Assembly: GCA_026419775.2 (NCBI GenBank)
Contig: JAOPGA020001448.1
Location: 22,533 to 86,532, forward strand
Length of the DNA: 64,000 nucleotides
From: Acrasis kona
Lineage: Eukaryota; Heterolobosea; Eutetramitea; Acrasida; Acrasidae
Direction: 5' to 3'
Made by a program: the position numbers and the translations under genes. Positions 56,232 to 64,000 of the stretch are shown piece after piece. Below the pieces are notes generated by a model that worked only from the letters and a program-made list of their open reading frames with translations, searched no databases and was not told the origin of the DNA. How positions within the stretch are numbered: the first letter of the stretch is position 1; every line of letters begins with the position of its first letter.

Positions 56232-57106
56232 TTATAATGCATTGTGATCACGTCGAGCTCTCGTCTTAAACAGCTTGATGATGCCTGCACACACTACCCA
56301 GCACATATTATGCTCTTCTTGTACAGAGTCAATGTTTGAAACACTTCCTCGAAATGTATCCTTACAAATGTGGAACTTTCGAATTTGGTTGATGACATTT
56401 TCGATAACAATCCGTACGCTCTTGAAATTCTTGTTGAACTCTATTTCCTCCTCAAACATCTTTACCCCTTTTGGCTGCTCAAATGGAAGTACAGAGGCAT
56501 GTAACTTTTGAACACCAGTAAATCCACCATCAAATGCTATCGCTTCATCCTCATCCAGCAGCAGGTCAATTCTATTCTCTCCTAACTTGTACATTTCAAA
56601 ATCTGAAGTCGAACCTGAGTATGATGATGATATCTGGTAGAAAGCACCTTCTGGAGACGAGTTTATCAACATTGTAAAAGTGTGCTTTTTCTTTTTTGGG
56701 CTATATACCACCTTCTCCTGCTTGCGGTCGTCTGGTGTTTTACACTGTTGCTCTGCCCCATCACACACAACTGCTATAACTCTCCCATAAAATTTGATAG
56801 AGTGTTGATCTCGAACACTTCTTGGTGGGAGAAATATCTCAGGCTTCATAAATCTGTGCAGTACTCTTCTTCCTGACCATACATACCTTCCAACAGTTGA
56901 TACTGAAACATTGAACAAGAAAGACATCATGCTATCGGAAGGATACTGTCGTAAATACAACATGACCATCACTAAATGTTGTTTTGGAGACAAAGTGCGA
57001 TTACTTGATCCATTCAACTTCTGGTCATCCCATCTTGTAATTTTACAATCCCGAAGACTGATGCTCACCATGCTCAACAAGATGCCAAAGCTTTCAATTG
57101 GTATTC
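56232..57106 (-). CDS. DDE_4 superfamily transposase (Harbinger-like)
   Basis: About 290 residues. A helix-turn-helix-like N-terminal part (LSPKQHLVMVMLYLRQYPSD, then VSVSTVGRYVWSG) leads into the DDE_4 nuclease core: first Asp in AVVCDGAEQ, second in AIAFDGGF, Glu in RIVIENVINQIRKF. All three catalytic residues are present and the frame is open to TAA at 56232. The 5' end is uncertain: an acceptor-like TTTAATAG at 57107–57114 suggests this is the last exon, while the frame stays open without ATG to 57125. PIF/Harbinger elements move by cut-and-paste. I could not find terminal inverted repeats by eye. Confidence 0.8.
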
Positions 57107-57204
57107 CTATTAAAGCAAGAAACAAATGTGGAGAAAGAAATAGATGATCAGATATATCTATTAAGAGTTAAACTGTTTTTACTTCAGACACTCTAACCAG
57201 GTGT

Positions 57205-58196
57205 TCACTCATCATCAATTTCTTCTTCCAGATCGACTGGCTCAGAAGCAGAACCAGCTTTCGCATTCACCCAATTTTGCCATCTTGTTTGCGATAGGTT
57301 ACTTAAGTACTTTCCAAGACAAACAACCTGACAAAATGTCGCAATTTGCTTTGCACCATCCCTAGCACGGAGATATAAAAAGTCATGTGATAGGCCTGCG
57401 CAGTAGGTGCAAGTAGTGGTCTTTTTTTCATCGTGAGGCCATTTGGAACAGCTTGATTTCGCTTTTTCAATGAACTCCTTCCTGGTTATCTTGGACTTGA
57501 TATGGGTAACTGGATCGCACATCGTCATTGGCTCACTACCAAACATGATAACCATGCCATACTTGGGAATTTTTTGGCTTCTGCACAATTGACAAGTGAA
57601 CACCTGGGGAGGTCTATCTTTAATGACTTACGGTTGGTGGGGTTTGTAGAGTAGGTATCTGAGTTGAATGGAAAACCATCTCTAACCTTCTTTCCTGAAA
57701 TCACATTCATTGAGCTCTCAAATTCATCATCCTCATCCTCTTCTTGCTCTTCATACTTCTTTATGGGATGTCTTGTCCTTTTTCCAACACTGCTCATCTT
57801 TGTAGGTTCTTTGATCACTTCCGACTGTCTTGGAGCTTCTTTGATTACTACACTTGGTTGTTGAGTGTAAACTTGTAAATGGTTCCTGTGACACTCTAAT
57901 GCACCCTCTAATCTTGCAATAGTAACGGATTGGTCTCTTACAATCTCCTTCAAACTCACACATGTTGGACAGTTTAGATCCCTTCCAATATGATTCGCTT
58001 TTTCAAAAGCACAATTCACGACATGCTGATCGATTATCTCGATGTGCTTATCTTGTTTGCAGAGACTACACTTGACGGAATTACTCCACTCCTCCTCGAA
58101 ATGTTTATCCCAGTCCGGTTTGAATCGCTTGGGCGTAGGTTCAATGCTACTGTTGGTGGGAGTGTTCTCAGGTGATGGGGTTCTGTCACTGTTCAT
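57205..58196 (-). CDS. Zinc-finger protein beside the DDE_4 transposase (one frame break)
   Basis: From ATG at 58196: a Pro/Ser/Thr-rich N-terminus with PKRFKPDW, a Cys/His segment (VKCSLCKQDKH...HVVNC), LNCPTC, a coiled-coil-like stretch, a basic/acidic linker (KRTRHPIKKYEEQEEDEDDE) and then, after a frame change between 57605 and 57640, a second Cys-rich part (FTCQLCRSQK; TCTYCAGL) to TGA at 57205. About 310 residues if joined. A GTAAGT...AAAG string of 14 nt at the break is too short to be an intron I would trust. PIF/Harbinger elements often carry a second DNA-binding gene; that role is inferred from position. Confidence 0.5.
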
Positions 58197-58510
58197 TGAT
58201 TTTGAATTGTTGTGAATTAGTTAAATTGATTTGTTGTTTAAATAAAACAACATAAGATAGAAACTTTTGGAAAAGGACAAAAAAGTTGTTATTTAACAGG
58301 TTTTTTATGATCTATCACAAAATTGTCAAAAAATTTTGCTTTTCATAAATTTGTCTCAATTTAGCATCCCAATGAAAATGGCCAACTGATACTGATGACA
58401 AAATATTGTAAATGTTTTTGTATTGGCTATTGGATTCTTTTGTCTCACTTGAGGTGCAGGTTGAATATCAGGCTCATCTTCTTCAGTAAATTCACTTTCT
58501 GCCTTCAACT
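58197..58510. other. Intergenic with a short overlapping frame
   Basis: A minus-strand ATG frame from about 58512 to 58365 (MKLKAESEFTEEDEPDIQPA) is acidic and coding-like. It overlaps the stop of the ubiquitin-like gene in another frame, so it may be that gene's displaced C-terminus. Confidence 0.3.
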
Positions 58511-58945
58511 TCATAATTTACAGTTATGAACAATTGTTTGAGTAGTTCTAAGCATTATGTCCCAATCTTTATCATCAAGGTTAGCAAACTGTGTACTTTG
58601 CGTATCATCTTGAATGTAATCGTCGTCCTCTCTCGTCCTCTTTTTTCCAACTCCACCAATAAGACGATAATGGATAATGACTGTATCTTGGTCGCGAATA
58701 TTATAGTCGCTCACAACATGATCGCGTTTGAGGATACAATTGTTATATGAAACATAAAAATCATTCTTGCTAATATTTAAAGCGTTGCACAAATCGGAAT
58801 ATATCTTATTGGTTTGTGTTGAATTGAATATTGTCATTGAAAATGGCTCTTCATGTCCATGAACAAATACAAAGATGGGTCCGAGCGACCAACATGCGGC
58901 TTGTTGCACTTTGTTTTTAACTTGTTGATTATTTTTTTGTGGCAA
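58511..58945 (-). CDS. Ubiquitin-like domain protein with Gly-Gly after the fold
   Basis: 144 residues from ATG at 58945. After a basic start, residues about 25–95 have beta-grasp character (IFVFVHGHEEPFSMTIFNST, a helix IYSDLCNALNI, then YNNCILKRDH and DYNIRDQDTVIIHYRL). They end in LIGG-V, the position where ubiquitin-family proteins end in Gly-Gly. The remaining 48 residues are basic then acidic (KKRTREDDDY). Ubiquitin-like domains of this sort head Crinkler-type proteins and some transposon proteins; whether the tail is cleaved is unknown. A displaced acidic frame follows in the next 150 nt. Confidence 0.55.
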   Translation of the reverse strand: MPQKNNQQVKNKVQQAACWSLGPIFVFVHGHEEPFSMTIFNSTQTNKIYSDLCNALNISKNDFYVSYNNCILKRDHVVSDYNIRDQDTVIIHYRLIGGVGKKRTREDDDYIQDDTQSTQFANLDDKDWDIMLRTTQTIVHNCKL

Positions 58946-59101
58946 TCAATTGTCCTTCTTATCTTCACTCTTTGCCTCCTCGACCACTCCGCGACTGTCA
59001 TATTTATTTTACAAAATTATATTATAATCAAGCTCGGTTAATTGAACTTGAACACAAAAACAAAATATACGAAATGATGGAACAAGTTCATAAAAAACAA
59101 C

Positions 59102-59342
59102 ATGCCTTCTTTGAAAAAAAGCAATAGAAAGATCACACCCACTAAAGTCAAAAAGGCATCTGTTTTATTCAATGACCTTTTGTTCTACGTTACACAGGGC
59201 AAACACTTTGAGGATTTGAACACCTATAACAACAAGTAGAGGCACGGTTATCAAAACACTAACCTCTAAACTGGATTTGGCAATCTATAAAGTTGGGGAA
59301 GATCCATCGTTCTTTAATGCAAACAAGCACATTCAAGTGAGT
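59102..59342 (+). pseudogene. Orphan gene fragment
   Basis: ATG at 59102 opens 45 codons (MPSLKKSNRKITPTKVKKAS, LLFYVTQGKHFEDLN) to TAG 59237. A coding-like stretch in another frame (GTVIKTLTSKLDLAIYKVGE) follows to about 59335, next to a GTGAGT donor-like site. Looks like a broken first exon of an orphan basic protein. Family unknown. Confidence 0.3.
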
Positions 59343-60089
59343 TAGGGTTTTCAAAAAGATGTTCTTCTTGATTCATTGTTTGGTGTTTAATTTAATTGAA
59401 TAAATTACAAATGATGATTTATAAACCTGCTAACCTATAAATATAATACAATATAAAAAGAACAGAGAATATATATGAAGAATAAAGTAGATGGAATGTA
59501 GTTTTAAAAATATCTTTTAAAAGAATAAAAATGGTGATACTAATAAAGACCAAGTCGCTCAGTGGGTTGGCCACCCCCACCATAGAACCGGTGACATTAT
59601 ATCGGAGGTCTATACTATTTAAGAGACTGTTCAAGAGAGTAACGGAATGCTACCAAACTTCAACACCACGCTTTCAGATCACCACCCCGTTCCATCGTTA
59701 TATGTTCAACAAGCATGACATTACAGCATTGTTATAAAGTTTTCACTATAAACAACTGTTCATCCACTTGTCAGCACACAACATGTTTCACAGCCTGGCT
59801 TTCATCCATAACATGTAAATTAAAGAAGAATAAATCAAAAGCTTCTGTTTCCGCCTGCCAAGCTTCGCAGTTGCCTTATCAAAATCCCATTTTCAGTCTG
59901 GCATAGTGTAAATAAATAAACATCACCAGTCCTATTAACAAACACATTTGCGGCTTATCCATTTGTCTTTCCCCCATACTATCAGCAACATCCACCTATT
60001 GTCCACATCCTCTAAGAGTAACCTTTGGCAAAGCCAATCCGCCAAGGACATGTATATAGGCGTCAGCGGCCAACTTTTCGATCTCACAG
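59343..60089. other. Intergenic, no supported gene
   Basis: About 750 nt. An open stretch at 59531–59737 lacks features. A+T-rich with scattered stops. Confidence 0.4.
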
Positions 60090-60099
60090 TGGTTTTTTG

Positions 60100-61006
60100 A
60101 AAATGAAAAACGGAAAATTTTTGATGGACGGTTGAAAAATATCAAGTACCGGTTTGGAAGGAAACCTTCGGATGTTTTTATTAATTTTGAATTGGACCAA
60201 GTGAGGTGCTCAAGAATTTAGTAGGCGCTTTTGTTACATGGAATGCAAAGGATCTAAGAGCGCACACAACAAATAAATCAGTGCAGCAAAATGACAAGCA
60301 AATTGTGTTAGATTCTTGCAAAAGATTACCAGAAGCGTCAATGCAAGATCAAGAACAACCCAACAAAAGGCAACGAACACACAAAGAATTAAAAGATAAA
60401 GTTGTGGAGCCAACATCAGAGGTTCAAAAACTTCAGAAGCAGATATCAATTCTACATGCAGAGAATGTGATGCTCAAGAGTAAATTAAAGAAAGCAGAGG
60501 AAGAGGTCTTGCATTTCAAAGACACATTATGTAATGAAATGTCGTTAATCCATGAAGTAGTTGATAAGCAGCTGCAAGAAGAAGCTGAAGGTGGTGGATA
60601 TAATAAATTCAAGGATGGTGAAATTAAGATACTGCAATATAGACTTTATTGTCAACACCGAGGACTACATGCAGCTTAAAGAGTCCAATCAAAATCCGAC
60701 AATTGTATCACTGTATTGCACTATAGTTGAAATTGATATTTTGGAATATTACATGCCGGCTTTCAAAAAGGAGCCAAGCGGCGATGAAAATAGTGCCAAA
60801 TACAAATTCACCGAGGAGCAAGTCAAAAGTTTAAAGAATTGAACAAAAGTAGGGAGTGAATGTACACTGCAATGGAAAAGATGGTAGAAAAACTTGTTGC
60901 AGCAGATCAAAAACCAAATGATGACAGGCTATTAAGAATTGAATTAACTTTAAAGAAGCTGGCTACTGTTGTTGATCAATTGGCGTCAAGAGATCATCTT
61001 GTCTAA
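60100..61006 (+). pseudogene. Coiled-coil orphan gene in several frames
   Basis: Four coding-like blocks on one strand: 60100–60190 (FDGRLKNIKYRFGRKPSDVF, ending at a GTGAGG donor-like site), 60206–60640 (a basic/Gln-rich start then a coiled coil, VQKLQKQISILHAENVMLKS), about 60640–60840 in another frame (NTEDYMQLKESNQNPTIVSL, YYMPAFKKEPSGDE), and 60860–61006 (MEKMVEKLVAADQKPNDDRL). They may be exons of one gene or a frameshifted relic. I see no named domain beyond the coiled coil. It is close to the ubiquitin-like and Harbinger-like genes. Confidence 0.4.
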
Positions 61007-61620
61007 ATAAACTCCTTACTTTGCCAAATTTTACATCTTTAATACATTTGTTAATTATAAGATCTTAATATAATGCATATATTAATTAATTTAAACATGT
61101 AATGTGGTGTATTATTTTTATACATACAAAATTGTAAAAGAGTTTTATTTTGCCAAGATGTAATGAAGAAATAATATTTGAAAGAGCAATATATAGAATA
61201 TTTAAAATTTAGGATATTTATAATTCTTTACCAAATATTAGTAATGACTTTTTTTAATAATAAGAATCATTTAATAAAATATTTTATATAATAATTTTAT
61301 GAAAAAAATTTTATCAACAAGTGTTAACTTAACAAAAAGAGCATCAAGCTAGATTACATTTAAAATTACTTACTTAAAGTTAACCATGTTATTATTTTTA
61401 TAAATCAAAAAAGAATTAAAGAGTTGGAAGACAATTTTACAGAGTAATTTTGTTAACAAATTTGATTATTATATATTTATAAATATAATAAATAAAAAAA
61501 GTACAATTAATATTATTGTTAATTTATTAATATTTAATATTTATTAATATTTATGTAATTTAAAAGTAAAATAACTTGAATATATAGATATATGGTCACA
61601 AAACATCCCAAAGCTACGGA
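61007..61620. other. Very A+T-rich block
   Basis: About 600 nt with very low G+C, made of TTTAATA, ATATTTAT and AATAAA-like strings on both strands and no open frame of note. Could be a degenerated intergenic spacer, scaffold-attachment-like DNA or the flank of a transposon. Confidence 0.6.
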
Positions 61621-61666
61621 TGTTCAACGCCGCATAAAAAAAGAAGTTATGGACATTAATTAAATA

Positions 61667-61972
61667 TCTCATCTGAATGACCATTTTGCGAGAGTGTTCC
61701 GCACAAATGAGGCTCATGTTGCGCTCAACGTCATGCAGTCCCTCAGTAATGACGAGTACGAGGCCTTTCTGATGAGGAGAGTGGAACCAAGCATGTCGGC
61801 AACCGTGGTTAGCAAAAGGCAGAATATTGGATACCTTGTTGGTCAAGAGGAATCTGATGCAATGGTCTACATACGTCTCTTCAATGAAAGGTATAGTAGA
61901 TACAATAACAAGAGGGCCATCAGGAGCGACATGGTTAGAAGATTGAGCGATGGACAAGTAATTGATCATTGA
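61667..61972 (+). pseudogene. Orphan gene fragment
   Basis: About 100 codons without a good start (coding-like from about 61670; first Met-like codon about 61694): ALNVMQSLSNDEYEAFLMRR, YLVGQEESDAMVYIRLFNER, ending at TGA 61970. Composition is that of a real helical protein, but the 5' part is missing after a stop at about 61660. Family not recognised. Confidence 0.35.
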
Positions 61973-62094
61973 TTTATATTTTCCGACAATAAATAATATT
62001 TTTTGCGATATCCCCAACTTTTTATTTTACAAGACTTGTTCATCAGAGGGACCCTGTTTTCACGTGCGGAAGGAAATAAATCAATAAGGAAACA

Positions 62095-62417
62095 ATGGGC
62101 GCAATTGATCAAATATTAATAAATCTATTTAAAGCAACGGTAAACCAAAAATGTGATGAATTGACGACGTCACGTACAAAGCAGCAGACTACACAATGGC
62201 TACCCAATACAGATTCATTGAGTGCACTGGACAGTCATAGGATGTTGTACCAAGAAAAAGAGCTCCACCAACAACAATTGACCACTTAATGGACATTGAT
62301 GGACCTGATGAAGCCCAAGTTGAGGTTATAGGCTACAATATGAAGGAGTTTACTGTTAATGGAGTGACATACTATTGTTTCACCAAAGAAGACCTAAATA
62401 CATTTGTTGACTGTTGA
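62095..62417 (+). other. Two short overlapping coding-like frames
   Basis: 62095–62289 (ATG, 64 codons, Gln-rich end) overlaps, by one base at its stop, an ATG frame at 62289–62417 (42 codons: DIDGPDEAQVEVIGYNMKEF, then a Tyr/Cys-rich end). The second looks genuinely coding. They may be exons of one orphan gene together with 62439–62870. Confidence 0.35.
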
Positions 62418-62438
62418 ATAAAAACATTCATATCCACA

Positions 62439-62870
62439 TTGATAGGAAAACTTCTACTTGGAATAAGGGATTTTTTGTTAGTTGGAGGTTTGACACAAAG
62501 GGCTTACAATAACCACTTCCTAGGAATAATACCACAAGATTTCTTCAACTGGTGGTGGGACAAGATTAAGACTCATGAGACCTTCAATACAATGACTAGA
62601 GCTTGTAGAGACATTGATAGAAGAAAAACATTTGATGGAGTTGTTGTAAAGAACATTACCCCCAATGTAATATCTGCTAATTGGTGAAGGGCTTATTATT
62701 ATGACAAAAATGGAGTAATACATTATTACTTTATACATTACCTAACATTTAAATACAATATTGTTACCCAAAGGTTTTATTGTGACTTTAACTACACTAT
62801 CTTTGCTCCTACAGCTGTAACTTTGAATGATAACACACCACAAATAAAATGGGAACCTGCTTTTCATTAA
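62439..62870 (+). pseudogene. Orphan gene with one in-frame TGA
   Basis: Coding-like from about 62439 (QDFFNWWWDKIKTHETFNTM, ITPNVISANW) to TGA at 62685–62687. The same frame continues for 60 codons (YYYDKNGVIHYYFIHYL, then FAPTAVTLNDNTPQIKWEPA) to TAA 62868. A single stop interrupts an otherwise continuous protein of about 143 codons. Tyr/Asn-rich, beta-like C-terminus; family unknown. Confidence 0.4.
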
Positions 62871-63303
62871 TTCTTGTTACAACTTCACTTTAATAACTTT
62901 TTTGAACTAAATGATTTACATTTATGAACAAGCACATGCATTGTGTGTCAAACAAATTACACAGCCTACATCCTGTTTTTGATTAAAAGAAGACAGCATC
63001 TTTTCTAAAGACTTTTATTCACTACTACATTAGTGTAGCATGATGAAGAAAACAAGAAATGAAACTCAAACAATACACATTTATTAACCACTGTTTTCAA
63101 TTTTTCTTGTGCGACGTTGTTATCAAATCGTACAACGTCAAATCCCATTCCGACTTTTTATAAAGAATACATTGCAGGGAATTCTCTTTTAATGTATATC
63201 TTTAGAAGTAAAGGATTTTTAATATTTTAAAACCCATCAATATCGCTTATAATTTCTTATTTAAACACCCAGATTCAATAAATTTAAACAATTTATTACA
63301 CAA
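62871..63303. other. Intergenic 3' of the GST gene
   Basis: About 430 nt, A+T-rich, no gene seen; contains the GST 3' flank. Confidence 0.4.
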
Positions 63304-64000
63304 TCACAATTTAGATTGTTGAGAAAATGTTTTGAAGATGAATTTAGATAAAAAGTTATGAACTTCACCGTAATGTGGTAACTCTTCCATTTTAGAGCAC
63401 CATTTCTTCACCTTGGGATAATCATTCAATGCAGCGGAGGACCCGAGTTGAATTTCCTTGTTACCAAAAACGAACGATAATTGTATCAATTCGCCATAAG
63501 CAAAGAGGTCAGCTAGAGATGGTGCGTTCTGGCCGGCGATGAATTTACCATCCTTTAGCCATTGCTCCTCTAAATCTTTGATTGCCTTGAATGCGGCTCT
63601 CTTTGTTTCTTGTACTTTGTCGTCGGTAAGAGGTTTAGTTTTGAACAGCATCGGACCAATCACTGCGAAGGCGCATGTAGCGATACGTGGTCTAAAGTGA
63701 TTATGGTGCCAGTCCAAGTAGCTATTGATAAGAGCACGTTGTTTAATTTCTTTAGGGAACCACTGATCGTTGATTGTGTTTTCATGTTTTTGATGGAGAT
63801 ACTTTGCTATTGCTACACTGAAAGAAGTTGACAAGTAATATGATTTGAATCGTACCTTTCAAATAAAACAAATCCGTCGTCGTTTAGGACGGGAATCTTC
63901 ATGTTAGGGTTCATCTTTTTGAACTCATCGCTCCTCTGTTCGCCTTTGTTAATGGCCACTGTTTTTTCAACTAGAGCAATATCATTTAGTTTGGAAAACC
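63304..64000 (-). CDS. Theta-like glutathione S-transferase (5' partial)
   Basis: Two exons are inside the window, 63856–64000 and 63304–63817, joined by a 38-nt GT–AG intron in phase; the N-terminus lies beyond the right edge. The thioredoxin-like half is seen from VEKTVAINKGEQRSDEFKKM through PVLNDDGFVLFES, the last two residues being the glutathione-binding Glu-Ser. The helical C-terminal half has the theta-style QRALINSYLDWHHNHFRP and LADLFAYGELIQL segments. It should conjugate glutathione to small electrophiles in the cytosol. About 219 residues seen, stop TGA at 63304. Confidence 0.9.

Noticed and set aside
56051-56290. Minus-strand frame with a CPYRC motif as an N-terminal exon of the Plavaka-like gene
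   Set aside because: It overlaps the 3' end of the DDE_4 gene, and I could find no donor/acceptor pair that joins it in phase.
57605-57640. A 14-nt GTAAGT...AAAG intron in the zinc-finger gene
   Set aside because: Far below any other intron here and shorter than spliceosomal limits I would accept; treated as a frame break.
18665-62870. A reassigned stop codon in the nuclear code
   Set aside because: In-frame TAA, TAG and TGA each appear once or twice, mostly in mobile or orphan sequence, while clear housekeeping genes end normally at all three.
1-64000. tRNA or rRNA genes
   Set aside because: I scanned by eye for box-B-like GGTTCGANNCC strings and rRNA motifs and found none I could support with a cloverleaf. 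A tRNAscan or covariance search would settle it.

Overview
The window is eukaryotic nuclear DNA from an A+T-rich, gene-dense protist. The evidence is many GT–AG introns of only about 35–46 nt, genes on both strands, and housekeeping families such as CCR4-NOT subunit 3, the UFM1 E3 ligase UFL1, cobalamin-independent methionine synthase and PanB. A hybrid histidine kinase with an N-terminal Ser/Thr kinase and an EGF/Thr-Pro-rich membrane protein fit a free-living amoeboid protist. I favour a heterolobosean such as Acrasis or Naegleria, but this is an inference from protein style. Four isolated N bases (about 33298, 35832, 48955, 54183) and several one-base frame breaks at homopolymers suggest a draft or consensus-limited assembly.

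Left arm (1–28 kb) is ordinary gene territory. It holds a very large EGF-repeat surface protein (5' end cut by the window), a decayed F-box gene, a BTB/T1-WD40 protein, a six-exon APC-type permease, a roughly 2,100-residue hybrid histidine kinase converging on it with 7 nt between stop codons, NOT3, two small membrane or secreted proteins, a pseudokinase and MetE.

From 29 to 37.5 kb there are lineage-specific genes. The most striking is a five-exon gene joining an E-x-K nuclease-like segment to a protein kinase, a Crinkler-like effector layout with a freshly duplicated exon. Around it are orphan and broken genes.

From 37.7 to 44.8 kb conserved genes return: a DUF3605-like protein, PanB, a DUF2207-like membrane protein, an alpha/beta hydrolase and UFL1.

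From 45 to 63 kb lies a mobile-element cluster. A structurally complete 6.1-kb LINE with a 17-bp target duplication carries its EN-RT-RNase H frame upstream of an ORF1-like frame, the reverse of the usual order, with four small palindromes between. It sits in the 3' end of a decayed Plavaka/CACTA-like transposase gene, which is itself split by a 5'-truncated second LINE with a 16-bp target duplication. A DDE_4 (Harbinger-like) transposase with intact D-D-E, a zinc-finger companion, a ubiquitin-like protein ending its domain in Gly-Gly, and several orphan fragments follow. The window ends in a theta-like glutathione S-transferase whose 5' end lies outside.
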